DNA from: CF-161 sp035638495
GTDB taxonomy: Bacteria > Chloroflexota > Dormibacteria > Dormibacterales > Dormibacteraceae
Length of the DNA: 64,000 nucleotides
NCBI GenBank assembly: GCA_035638495.1
Contig: DASQZW010000251.1
Span: 44,563-108,562, forward strand
Reading direction: 5' to 3'
In this document: positions 51,284 to 59,298 of the stretch, one piece after another
Numbering within the stretch: the first letter of the stretch is position 1
How the letters are laid out: each line of letters starts with the position of its first letter
Program-made: the position numbers and the translations under genes
Notes under the pieces: generated by a model
What the model saw: the letters and a program-made list of their open reading frames with translations, nothing else
Told to the model about the DNA's origin: nothing
The model's database searches: none

Positions 51284-52195
51284 CTAGTGGTCGTGGCCGG
51301 CGTGCTCGTGCGCCTCGATCCCGGGGTCCATGTGGATGTCGACCGTGGCCCCCGGCACCGCGTGCGCCACCTCGTGCTCGACGTGCTGGGCGATCGCGTG
51401 CGCGTCTTTCAGTGAGATGCTCGCGTCGAGGTCCACGTGCATGACCGCGACCAGTTCGCGGCCGACCCAGCGGGCGCGGACGTGGTGGACGCCCAGCACC
51501 CCGTCCGTGTGACCGGCCGCCGCGGTGAGCTCGTCGATGAGCTGCGGGTCGACCGCGTCCATCATCCGGAGGACGAGCTTGCGCAGCGTGCCGCCCAGGA
51601 TGTACAGGATCGCGCCCGTGATGACGAGGCCGGCGATCGGGTCCGCCAGCGGGAGGCCGAGCCCCGCCAGCCCGATGCCGGCGAACGCGCCCGCGGAGAC
51701 GAGCGCGTCGGCGCGCGAGTGGATGCCGTCCGCCTCCAGCGCGGTCGACCCGACCCCGCGGCCCACCCGCACCTTGTACTCCGACACGGACAGGTTGGCG
51801 ACGATGCCGAGCGCCGCCGCGAACAGGCTGAACGCGATGTCGTGGTACTGCTCCGGCTGGAACAGCTTGCGGACGGACTCGAACCCGGCGATGGCGGCGG
51901 TCACCACGATGACGACGACGATCACCAGCGTGGCGATGTCCTCGATGCGGCCGTAGCCGGACGGGAAGCGGCGGGTGGCCGGCCGGCGGGCCAGGGCGAA
52001 CGCGAACAGCAGGACGAACGTGGTGAGAACGTCGCCCGAGTTGTGGAGGCCGTCGGCCATGACGCTCGCCGAGCCGCTGAACACCGCCGCCACGATCTCG
52101 ACGACGGCGGCGACCCCGAGGACGATCGCGCTCACGATCACCGCTCGCACCGCGTCACGGTCGTGGTAGACGCCGTGGGAGTGCCCGCCGCTCAC
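51284..52195 (-). CDS. Cation diffusion facilitator (CDF) metal transporter
   Basis: 303 residues from the GTG at 52195. Six membrane helices. The transport site is formed by MADGLHNSGDV and EADGIHSRADALVS (HxxxD in helices 2 and 5). The C-terminal cytoplasmic domain binds metal for dimer control, and both termini are His-rich (SGGHSHG at the start, EAHEHAGHDH at the end), favouring zinc or a related divalent ion. It exports metal from the cytosol in exchange for protons. Confidence 0.9.
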   Translation of the reverse strand: MSGGHSHGVYHDRDAVRAVIVSAIVLGVAAVVEIVAAVFSGSASVMADGLHNSGDVLTTFVLLFAFALARRPATRRFPSGYGRIEDIATLVIVVVIVVTAAIAGFESVRKLFQPEQYHDIAFSLFAAALGIVANLSVSEYKVRVGRGVGSTALEADGIHSRADALVSAGAFAGIGLAGLGLPLADPIAGLVITGAILYILGGTLRKLVLRMMDAVDPQLIDELTAAAGHTDGVLGVHHVRARWVGRELVAVMHVDLDASISLKDAHAIAQHVEHEVAHAVPGATVDIHMDPGIEAHEHAGHDH

Positions 52196-52205
52196 GCGAG
52201 GAAGC

Positions 52206-53654
52206 CTAGAACGGCCGCGCCACCCCGCCGGCAACTGCAAGCAGTTCGTCGGCCTCGATGCGGCCGGCTGTGGCCCCGGACCGGACCTTCGCCTCCAGTG
52301 CTCGCCGCACGGTCTCGGCCACGTCCGCGCCGCTGAAGCCCTTCGAGGCATCCAGCAGCGCGTCCCACTGCTCTGCGTCGAGCTCCGCGAAGAGCGGCCG
52401 CGCGGCCTTGCGCTCGGCCCGCCGCATGTGGACGCGGAAGATGGCGCGGCGGTCCTCACGGACGGGCAGCGGCACCTCCACCAGGCGGTCGAACCTGCCG
52501 GGCCGCAGCAGGGCCTCGTCCACCGCCTCGGGCCGGTTGGTGGCGGCGAGCACGATCACGCCCTCGACCTCGCGAAGGCCGTCCATGTTCTCGAGGAACG
52601 TGCTGACGATCCGGTGGGTGGCCTCGTGGGCCAGTTCCCGGTTCCGCGCCAGCGCGTCGATCTCGTCGAAGAACATCACGGTCGGCGCCTCGGCACGGGC
52701 CCGGTCGAACGCCGACTGCATCCGCTTCTCGGCCTCGCCGTACCACTTGGACACCACGTCGGACGCGCGCACGTGCAGGAATCGCGCTCCCGCCTCGTGC
52801 GCGAGCGCCCGGGCCAGCAGCGTCTTGCCGGTGCCGGGGGGACCGTACAGGAGGACGCCTCGCGGCGGGCGCGCGCCCCAGGCGCGGAAGGCGTCCGGCT
52901 GCTTGACCGCCAGACAGATGGTCTCGAGCTCGGTGCGCGCCGCCTCCTGGCCGCCCACGTCGGCGAAGCTGGTCGGCTCCTCGCCCGTCGGCGCGTCCGA
53001 GGACGGGTCGAACACCTCGCCGGGCGCGCGGTTGGTGGGCAGACGCGACAGCGTCGACCTGGTCAGCTTGCGCAGGCCCGACACTGCGCCCTCCACGCTC
53101 GCCGCAGTGGGCCGCAGCACCACGTCGAGCGGCGGCACCGGGAGATCCTGGGCCTCGTACATCGCCCCGACGACCGCGTCGAGCACCTCACAGAGGCGGT
53201 CGAGATCGGCGGCCACCGACCCCAGGTCGCCGCTCGGCAGCGCCGGCGCCCGGGCTCCGATGAGAGGGAGCAGCAGCGGCCACGAGCCGCAGGTGACCGT
53301 CACGTGGCGCATCAGGCCGGGCGCGACCAGGAAGCGGTCCTCGCCGTCCGGCCCGGGCACGAAGAAGCCGCCGGCCGCCGGCCGTCCGGAGAACCGCTCC
53401 GCGACGGCGACCGGGATGCGCGTGGCGCCGGCCCGGCCGAGCCCGAGCGGGCTGAGAACTGCCGTGCCGCCCGCGGCCGTCGGCACGAGGACGGCGGCGA
53501 GCGCCATCTTGCCGTCGGGCGGCGAGTCGCTGCGTCCGAGCACGAGGAGACGCGCGAGCGGCTCCGGCAGCGCGAGCTGGCCGAGCACGCTCAGCGACAG
53601 TCCGCGAACCAGGCGATCCGCCAGCGGCCGGTCCCAGGTGATGCCGGTGGGCAT
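52206..53654 (-). CDS. AAA ATPase (FtsH/CDC48-type module) with unrecognised N-terminal region
   Basis: 482 residues. Residues 1 to about 230 are a beta-rich region I cannot assign (VLVPTAAGGTAVLSPLGLG, GGFFVPGPDGEDRFLVAPG). The AAA module follows: TSFADVGGQEAARTEL, Walker A GPPGTGKT, pore loop KWYGEAEKR, Walker B MFFDEIDAL, and the arginine finger region ATNRPEAVDEALLRPGRFDR. A single AAA ring without protease or membrane helix suggests an unfoldase or remodelling ATPase whose N-terminal part selects targets. The gene is not clearly linked to its neighbours. Confidence 0.85.
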   Translation of the reverse strand: MPTGITWDRPLADRLVRGLSLSVLGQLALPEPLARLLVLGRSDSPPDGKMALAAVLVPTAAGGTAVLSPLGLGRAGATRIPVAVAERFSGRPAAGGFFVPGPDGEDRFLVAPGLMRHVTVTCGSWPLLLPLIGARAPALPSGDLGSVAADLDRLCEVLDAVVGAMYEAQDLPVPPLDVVLRPTAASVEGAVSGLRKLTRSTLSRLPTNRAPGEVFDPSSDAPTGEEPTSFADVGGQEAARTELETICLAVKQPDAFRAWGARPPRGVLLYGPPGTGKTLLARALAHEAGARFLHVRASDVVSKWYGEAEKRMQSAFDRARAEAPTVMFFDEIDALARNRELAHEATHRIVSTFLENMDGLREVEGVIVLAATNRPEAVDEALLRPGRFDRLVEVPLPVREDRRAIFRVHMRRAERKAARPLFAELDAEQWDALLDASKGFSGADVAETVRRALEAKVRSGATAGRIEADELLAVAGGVARPF

Positions 53655-53704
53655 GCACCTTCATCTTGCAGCGCCGAGGGGCCGCCGTGCCGCCGACGGC
53701 GCGT

Positions 53705-54610
53705 CTACGCGATGGTCGTCCTGGCAAGCCGCTCGTAGACCTTGAGCATCGAGGAGTTGTCGAGCTCGCCGTCCCCGTCCGCGATCAGGGCGTTGAAGTG
53801 CTGTGCGGCGAGGGCCGAGACGGGAGCGGCGACCCCGAGGCCGCGGGCCATGTCGAGCACGATGTGCAGGTCCTTGTCGTGCAGCTTCACGAAGAAGCCG
53901 GGGTCGAAGGCGTGGTCGATCATGCGCTGGCCGTGCACCTCGAGCAGTCTGCTGCCCGCGTAGCCCCCGAGCAGGGCCTGGCGGATCAGCGACGGATCCA
54001 CACCCGCCTTGGCGCCCAGGACCAGGGCCTCGGCGATGCCGGCCAGGGTCGCCGCGATCACGACCTGGTTGCACGCCTTCGTCACCTGCCCGGCACCGAG
54101 ATCGCCGACGCGCGTGATCGTCTTGCCCATCGTCTGGAGCAGGGGCAGGCAGGCGTCGAAGACCTCCTGGTCGCCCCCGACCATGATCGAGAGCGTGCCG
54201 GCCTCGGCGCCCGGTGGGCCGCCGCTCACGGGGGCGTCGAGGGCGGCCACGCCACGTTCGGCCGCCGCCGCTCCGAGCCGGCGGGTGACCTCCGGAGAGA
54301 TCGTGCTCATGTCGATCCAGGTCGAGCCGGCCGTCGCGCCGCTGAGCACGCCGTCCGCGCTCCCGACCACCGCCTCGACGTCGGGGCTGTCGGTGACGAT
54401 CGTGACGACCACGTCGGAGACCCGGGCGACGTCGGCAGCGCTGCCGGCCTGCCGCGCGCCGCCCGCGACCAGCGGCGCCGCCTTGGCCGCGGTCCGGTTC
54501 CAGACCGTGAGGTGGTAGCCGGCGTTCAGGATGTTGCGGGCCATGGGCAGGCCCATCAGGCCCAGGCCCACGAAGCCAACCCTCGTCTTGCCCGGCTCGG
54601 CAGCGTTCAT
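53705..54610 (-). CDS. NAD(P)-dependent beta-hydroxyacid dehydrogenase
   Basis: 301 residues from the ATG at 54610. GFVGLGLMGLPMARNIL is the cofactor motif, DAPVSGGPPGAEAGTLSIMVGG is the substrate-binding signature, and the catalytic Lys is in GAGQVTKACNQVV. The family contains 3-hydroxyisobutyrate dehydrogenase and tartronate semialdehyde reductase. Hydroxyisobutyrate dehydrogenase would fit valine breakdown with the nearby branched-chain complex, but linkage is weak. Confidence 0.9.
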   Translation of the reverse strand: MNAAEPGKTRVGFVGLGLMGLPMARNILNAGYHLTVWNRTAAKAAPLVAGGARQAGSAADVARVSDVVVTIVTDSPDVEAVVGSADGVLSGATAGSTWIDMSTISPEVTRRLGAAAAERGVAALDAPVSGGPPGAEAGTLSIMVGGDQEVFDACLPLLQTMGKTITRVGDLGAGQVTKACNQVVIAATLAGIAEALVLGAKAGVDPSLIRQALLGGYAGSRLLEVHGQRMIDHAFDPGFFVKLHDKDLHIVLDMARGLGVAAPVSALAAQHFNALIADGDGELDNSSMLKVYERLARTTIA

Positions 54611-54674
54611 GGTCCGACAGGGTATATGCCGGCGTCGTATAGCCGTGTCAAGCGATCGGGCATACAATTGTTCG

Positions 54675-54905
54675 GTGGGCGCAAGGCTCACGGATAGGGG
54701 GCAGATCACCATCCCGAAGCAGGTCCGCGACGAGCTGGGCCTCCGAACGGGAGACGAGGTGGAGTTCGTCGCCGAGCCGAACGGCAGCTACCGGCTGCGC
54801 AAGGTGCTGCGGACCAACCCGTTCTCTCGGTATCGGGGACACCTGACGGGACTGGCCGGGCGCCGGCCGGACGACCTGCTGAACGAGCAGCGGGGCGCCG
54901 GGTGA
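54675..54905 (+). CDS. AbrB/SpoVT-type antitoxin
   Basis: 76 residues from the GTG at 54675. ARLTDRGQITIPKQVRDELGLRTGDEVEF is the swapped-hairpin AbrB DNA-binding domain; the C-terminal RRPDDLLNEQRGAG is the short toxin-binding tail. It overlaps the PIN toxin gene by four bases (GTGA). TATGCC (54625-54630) and GGCATA (54659-54664) upstream form a possible operator, and TACAAT (54663-54668) may be the -10 box. Confidence 0.85.
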   Translation: MGARLTDRGQITIPKQVRDELGLRTGDEVEFVAEPNGSYRLRKVLRTNPFSRYRGHLTGLAGRRPDDLLNEQRGAG

Positions 54906-55315
54906 TCACGGCGGTCGATTCGCCGGTCCTGCTGGACGTCCTGGTCCCGGAGGCCGAGCACGGCGCCGAGTCGGAGCAGCGCCTGGCGAAGGCGGCCGAG
55001 GCCGGGGCGCTTGTGATCTCGCCGACGGTCGTAGCCGAGCTGGGCGCCTACTTCAACCGGGAGTTCGAGCTCAAGCTGTTCCTGCGCGACACGGGCCTGA
55101 AGCTGGTCCCGTTCGGCCTGGCCTCGCTGCACATGGCCGGCCAGACGTGGAAGGCGTACCAGCGGAAGGGAGGCGCGCCCCTGAACGGGCGCCAACAGCA
55201 GGTGGTGGCCGACTTCCTGGTGGGTGCGCACGCCATGGTGCACGCGGAGCGGCTGCTGACGCGCGACCGCGGGTTCTACCGCGCGTGCTTCCCGAAGCTG
55301 AAGCTGGGGCCGTAG
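54902..55315 (+). CDS. PIN-domain toxin (VapC type)
   Basis: 137 residues. Acidic residues VDSPVLLDVL (Asp), SPTVVAELGAYF (Glu), QQQVVADFLVGAHA (Asp) and LLTRDRGFY (Asp) make up the PIN ribonuclease site. Partner of the AbrB-type antitoxin encoded upstream. The decayed pair at 28638-29163 is of the same AbrB-PIN class. Confidence 0.85.
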   Translation: MITAVDSPVLLDVLVPEAEHGAESEQRLAKAAEAGALVISPTVVAELGAYFNREFELKLFLRDTGLKLVPFGLASLHMAGQTWKAYQRKGGAPLNGRQQQVVADFLVGAHAMVHAERLLTRDRGFYRACFPKLKLGP

Positions 55316-55354
55316 GACCGGCGCCCTCTGCCTCCGAGTACAGTGCAGCCCGGA

Positions 55355-55417
55355 CCGCACATCGGGACCGATGTGCGGTTCCCGGCGCTCGGGAACTGCA
55401 CATGGGGACCGATGTGC
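55355..55417. repeat. Paired hairpin repeat, GCACATCC family, locus B
   Basis: Unit 1 has arms CCGCACATCGG and CCGATGTGCGG (55355-55378). Unit 2 has GCACAT and ATGTGC (55398-55417). Between them TTCCCG and CGGGAA (55379-55384, 55390-55395) make a third small stem. The core wording GGGACCGATGTGC occurs in unit 1 and GGGACCGATGTGC again in unit 2. It lies between the convergent PIN toxin and suf operon ends and could terminate both. Confidence 0.8.
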
Positions 55418-55445
55418 GAAAAGGCGGGACGCGGCGGCGGCCGCG

Positions 55446-55769
55446 TCAGACCATGCCCAGCTCCCAGCGGGCGTCCTCGGTCATCCGCTCCGGCGTCCAC
55501 GGCGGTTCGTAGACCAGCTCCACCCCCGCCTCCTCCACGCCCGGGATCTGGAGCAGGTGGTCGCGGACGTCCGTCATCACCTCGCCCGCCATCGGGCAGC
55601 CCAGGGCGGTCAGCGTCATCTTCACATCCACACGCTTCGGCTGGATGGCGACCTCGTAGATCAGGCCCAGGTCCACGATGTTGACCGGGATCTCCGGGTC
55701 GTAGCACTCTCGAAGTGCGTCGTAGACCTCCTCCTCCCTGACGGTCGCCGCCTGCTGTTCCTGAGTCAT
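55446..55769 (-). CDS. DUF59/MIP18-family iron-sulphur assembly protein (SufT-like)
   Basis: 107 residues from the ATG at 55769. EEEVYDALRECYDPEIPVNIVDLGLIYEV, MTLTALGCPMAGEVMTDVRD and VELVYEPPWTPERM are the DUF59 signature, with the conserved Cys in TALGCPM. The family (SufT, PaaD-like, MIP18) assists Fe-S cluster maturation. It is the last gene of the suf operon, five bases after the rhodanese gene, which supports that role. Confidence 0.9.
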   Translation of the reverse strand: MTQEQQAATVREEEVYDALRECYDPEIPVNIVDLGLIYEVAIQPKRVDVKMTLTALGCPMAGEVMTDVRDHLLQIPGVEEAGVELVYEPPWTPERMTEDARWELGMV

Positions 55770-55774
55770 CTCGC

Positions 55775-56110
55775 TCAGCTCCCCATCTCCAGCGGCAGCC
55801 CCGCCTCGCGCCACGCCTTGGTGCCGCCGCGGAAGTTGACGACGTCCTTCACGCCCAGCGCGATCGCCATCTCCGAGGCGACCGCCGACCGCTCACCGAT
55901 CTCGCAGACGAAGATCGTCCTGTCCCGGAACTGCACGCCCTGCGGATTCGCGAGGATCCGGGCCAGAACGACGTGCCGCGATCCGGGGATGTGGCCGCGC
56001 TCGCGCTCCCAGCCCTCACGGACGTCGACGACCTCGTACTCCCCGCCGTCGATCATCGGCTTGATCTCGTCAAGCTTCAGGTCGCGAAACGAGGTTCCGG
56101 TCTCGCTCAT
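55775..56110 (-). CDS. Rhodanese-domain sulphurtransferase
   Basis: 111 residues from the ATG at 56110. EYEVVDVREGWERERGHIPGSRH and the active-site loop CEIGERS (Cys, then Arg) form a single rhodanese domain. Placed between sufU and the DUF59 gene with a four-base overlap, it could carry persulphide sulphur in cluster assembly; that is inference from position. Confidence 0.88.
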   Translation of the reverse strand: MSETGTSFRDLKLDEIKPMIDGGEYEVVDVREGWERERGHIPGSRHVVLARILANPQGVQFRDRTIFVCEIGERSAVASEMAIALGVKDVVNFRGGTKAWREAGLPLEMGS

Positions 56111-56505
56111 TCGTCGTCCTCCTCGTCGCCCGCCAGGCCGTAGGCGCCGACCTTCAGCACCTTCAGCGTGAGCAGCGCGCACTTCAGCCGGGCCGGTGAG
56201 ATGTCGATGCCGAGCTCGCCCAGCACGTCGTCCTTGGAGATCTGGCGGGCCTCGTCCACGGACATGCCCTTCAGCCGCTCCGTCATCAGCGAAGCGGAGG
56301 CCTGGGAGATCGCACAGCCGCGGCCGTGGAACCGGACATCCTCGATCACGCCGTCCTCGATCCGGAAGTCCATGCCGACCAGATCACCGCAGAGCGGGTT
56401 GTACTCCTCGTGGGAGACGCTCGCGCCCTCGAGCCGCCCGAAGTTCCGGGGGTTCTTGTAATGGTCCAGGATGAACTCGCGGTAGAACTGGTCGTCAGCC
56501 GCCAT
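56107..56505 (-). CDS. sufU: SufU iron-sulphur scaffold/sulphur-transfer protein
   Basis: 132 residues from the ATG at 56505. FYREFILDHYKNPRNFG, NPLCGD, GRGCAISQASASLM and ARLKCALL give the three conserved Cys plus the Asp of the SufU zinc site. SufU takes sulphur from SufS and passes it to the SufBCD complex. The ATG overlaps the sufS stop codon (TGATG). Confidence 0.93.
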   Translation of the reverse strand: MAADDQFYREFILDHYKNPRNFGRLEGASVSHEEYNPLCGDLVGMDFRIEDGVIEDVRFHGRGCAISQASASLMTERLKGMSVDEARQISKDDVLGELGIDISPARLKCALLTLKVLKVGAYGLAGDEEDDE

Positions 56506-57740
56506 CAGGCGAAGATCCTCTTCGCATCGTGCAATCCCACCACGAGGCGATCGATTTCGTCCTTCGTCGTGTAGAGGAAGAAGGAGGCCCTGGCAAGCGC
56601 TGCCACGTCCAGCCGGTGCATCAACGGCATCGCGCAGTTGTGGCCCGCCCGCAGGCACACGTCGTGCCGGTCCAGGATCGTGGCCAGGTCGTGCGGGTGG
56701 ATGCCCTCGATGTCGAACGGAACCACGCCGGCCCGGCGCGCGGCCGGCGGCCCGAACATCCGCAGGCCGTCGATCTCGCCGAGCGCCCCCATCGCGTATT
56801 CGGTCAGCTCTCGCTCGTGGGCCCGGATGGCGTCCAGCCCGACTTCGCGCAGGTAGTCGATCGCGGCGCCCAGCCCGATCACCTCGGCGATGGCGGGCGT
56901 GCCGGCCTCGAACTTCGCGGGCAGGTCGGCGTACTCGGTGTGATCCAGGAACACGGCCTTGATCATGTCGCCGCCGCCCTCGAACGGGGGCATCGCCTCC
57001 AGCAGGTCGCGACGCCCGTAGAGGACGCCGACCCCGGTGGGCCCCAGGACCTTGTGGCCGGTGAACCCGTAGAAGTCGCAGCCTACCTCGCGAACGTCCA
57101 CACCGACGTGCTGAACGCCCTGCGCGCCGTCGATCAGCACCACGGCGCCGGCGTCGTGGGCGGCCGCCGTCATCTCGCGATACGGCGTGATCGTGCCCAG
57201 CGTGTTCGAGACGTGCGCGAAGGCGACCAGCTTCGGCCGCTGCTCCAGCAGGGCATGGAACTGGTCGAGCCGCAGCTCCCCCGCGTCGTCGATGTCGACG
57301 TACTCGATGCGCGCGCCCTTCTCTTGAGCCAGGATCTGCCAGGGCACCAGGTTCGAGTGGTGCTCCATGACCGTCAGCACGATCAGGTCGCCCTCCCGGA
57401 TGTTCGTCCGGCCCCAGGAGTAGGCGACCAGGTTGATGCTGTCGGTTACGTTGCGTGTGAAGATGACTTCCTTCGACGACGCGGCGTTGATGAACTCGCG
57501 GACCTTGCGACGGGCCTGGTCGTAGTGCTCCGTCGCCTCCATCGAGGTGCGATACACCGAGCGATGGATGTTGGAGTTGTAGCGCGTGAAGTAGTCCTGC
57601 ATGGCGTCGAGCACCTGGCGCGGCCGCTGCGAGGTGTTGGCCGAGTCGAGGTAGGCGATCCCGCTCTCGAAGAAGGGAAAGTCCTTCCGGATGGCCTCGA
57701 CGTCGAGCGCCGGGGGCGCCTCAGATCTCGATGTAGACAT
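56505..57740 (-). CDS. sufS: Cysteine desulfurase SufS
   Basis: 411 residues from the ATG at 57740. IRKDFPFFESGIAYLDSANT, EHHSNLVPWQ, LIDGAQGVQHVGVDV, GFTGHKVLGPTG (Lys binding PLP) and RAGHNCAMPLM (catalytic Cys) are the group II desulfurase marks. It removes sulphur from cysteine as persulphide for the Suf system. The start lies 20 bases inside the Rieske gene, so the two are translationally coupled. Confidence 0.95.
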   Translation of the reverse strand: MSTSRSEAPPALDVEAIRKDFPFFESGIAYLDSANTSQRPRQVLDAMQDYFTRYNSNIHRSVYRTSMEATEHYDQARRKVREFINAASSKEVIFTRNVTDSINLVAYSWGRTNIREGDLIVLTVMEHHSNLVPWQILAQEKGARIEYVDIDDAGELRLDQFHALLEQRPKLVAFAHVSNTLGTITPYREMTAAAHDAGAVVLIDGAQGVQHVGVDVREVGCDFYGFTGHKVLGPTGVGVLYGRRDLLEAMPPFEGGGDMIKAVFLDHTEYADLPAKFEAGTPAIAEVIGLGAAIDYLREVGLDAIRAHERELTEYAMGALGEIDGLRMFGPPAARRAGVVPFDIEGIHPHDLATILDRHDVCLRAGHNCAMPLMHRLDVAALARASFFLYTTKDEIDRLVVGLHDAKRIFA

Positions 57741-58029
57741 CGTCACCCTCCACCGTGACGGGGTAGGTCCGGGCGGGCACCACGGCCGGCAGCCCGGTGA
57801 CCTCACCGGTGAGCAGGTTGAACCGCGAGCCGTGAGCCGGGCACTCGACGTCGAGCCCCCACAGCTCACCCTCGCTCAAGGAGTACTCCTCGTGCGTGCA
57901 GATATCGCCGAGCGCGTAGTACTGCCCGTCCTCCGCGTGGGCGAGGCAGATCTCCTGCCCGTCCACGACGACCTTCCGCATGGTGTCGACCTCGAGGTCG
58001 TCGATCTTCCCCACCAGGTGCTTGCTCAT
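57721..58029 (-). CDS. Rieske-type [2Fe-2S] ferredoxin
   Basis: 102 residues. The cluster ligands are in DICTHEEYSL (Cys-x-His) and DVECPAHGSRF (Cys-x-x-His). The protein is soluble, of the bacterial dioxygenase-ferredoxin type. Its place between sufD and sufS, with a one-base junction to sufD and a 20-base overlap with sufS, suggests that it donates electrons in cluster assembly; comparable Rieske genes occur in some actinobacterial suf operons. No oxygenase gene is nearby. Confidence 0.92.
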   Translation of the reverse strand: MSKHLVGKIDDLEVDTMRKVVVDGQEICLAHAEDGQYYALGDICTHEEYSLSEGELWGLDVECPAHGSRFNLLTGEVTGLPAVVPARTYPVTVEGDDVYIEI

Positions 58030-59298
58030 CTAGCCGATCCGCGCCTCCAACTCGTGCTCCACGAGGTCCCGTGCCTGCTGCACGGGAATGCGGTCGAGCA
58101 CCTCGCCGAAGAAGCCGTGCACGATCATCCGCTCGGCCGTGGCGGCCGGGATGCCGCGGCTCTCCAGGTAGAAGAGGTGCTCCGGGTCCACCGGCGCCAC
58201 GGTCGCGCCGTGGGTGCACCGGACGTCGTTGTTCAGGATCTCCAGCATCGGGATCGAGTGCGCCCTGGCGGCTTTCGACAGCAGCAGGTTCCGGTTGGCC
58301 TGGTACGCGTCGGAGCGGCTCGCCCCGGGATCGATGCGGATCAGCCCTGCGTACACGCTGCGGGCCTCGTCGCGGAGCGCGCCCTTGAACAGGAGGTCGC
58401 TCGTCGTGTTGCCGACACGGTGCTCCTGGAGCGTGTGGAAGTCGAAGAACTGCTGCCCGGAACCGAAGAACAGCGCCTTCAGCTCGGCGCTCGCGCCCGG
58501 TCCGGCGAGCGTCGCCTCGATCCGGTTCTTGGCGAAGCGCCCGCCCAGGCCGACCGCCACCAGCCGGACCGTGGCGTCGCGCTCGGCCCGGACCCGCTGG
58601 TCGGCGAACTGCCAGGCGTGCCGGCCCCACCGCTGCAGCGACAGGTAGCCGACGTTCGCGCCCTCGCCGGCGATGACTTCCGCGGAACCGCTGGTCAGCG
58701 CGGGACGGTCGAGGTCCGGCGACAGGTACTCGTCGAGGTAGTTGAAGCTGCTGCCCCGCCCGGCCACGATCAGCGTGTGCGGCAGAACCGCGGCGCCGCC
58801 GCCGGAGGACCAGAACTGCGAGATCAGCGGCCGCTCCACCGCGACCCCGTCCGGTACGTACAGGAACGTGCCGCCGCTGAACAGTGCGGCGTGCAGCGCC
58901 GAGAACTTGTCGCGATCGGGCCGCGCCTCGCTGAACAGGTGCGGCCGCACCAGGTCGGCGTGCTCCGTCACCGCGCGCGACAGCGGCATCAGCAGGACGC
59001 CGCGGGCGGCGACCGCCGGGTCGAGCTCCACGACGCCCGGCTCGGAGCCGCGCTGGCGCAGCACCCCGGCCGTGTCCTCGATGGGGTCAGTGGGCGCGCT
59101 GCCGTCGCCCCGCTCGAACGCCTCGAACGCGCCGAGGTCCAGGCCCCGGATGTCGGTCCGCCGCCACTCCTCGTCGGAGCGCGACGGCATGGGCAGCCGC
59201 TCGTACGCGGCGAACGCCTCCCGCCGGCGGGCACGCACCCACTCCGGCTCGCCGTGGAGCGAGGCGAGTTCCTCCACGGCCTCGATCGTGAACGCCAT
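58030..59298 (-). CDS. sufD: SufD subunit of the SufBCD Fe-S assembly complex
   Basis: 422 residues. The C-terminal part shows the family wording GHRVGNTTSDLLFKGALRD-like sequence (here EHRVGNTTSDLLFKGALRD), DVRCTHGATVAPVDPEHLFYLESRGI with the His used in cluster assembly. SufD pairs with SufB and SufC. It starts at 59298 where the sufB stop lies (TGATG overlap). Confidence 0.94.
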   Translation of the reverse strand: MAFTIEAVEELASLHGEPEWVRARRREAFAAYERLPMPSRSDEEWRRTDIRGLDLGAFEAFERGDGSAPTDPIEDTAGVLRQRGSEPGVVELDPAVAARGVLLMPLSRAVTEHADLVRPHLFSEARPDRDKFSALHAALFSGGTFLYVPDGVAVERPLISQFWSSGGGAAVLPHTLIVAGRGSSFNYLDEYLSPDLDRPALTSGSAEVIAGEGANVGYLSLQRWGRHAWQFADQRVRAERDATVRLVAVGLGGRFAKNRIEATLAGPGASAELKALFFGSGQQFFDFHTLQEHRVGNTTSDLLFKGALRDEARSVYAGLIRIDPGASRSDAYQANRNLLLSKAARAHSIPMLEILNNDVRCTHGATVAPVDPEHLFYLESRGIPAATAERMIVHGFFGEVLDRIPVQQARDLVEHELEARIG

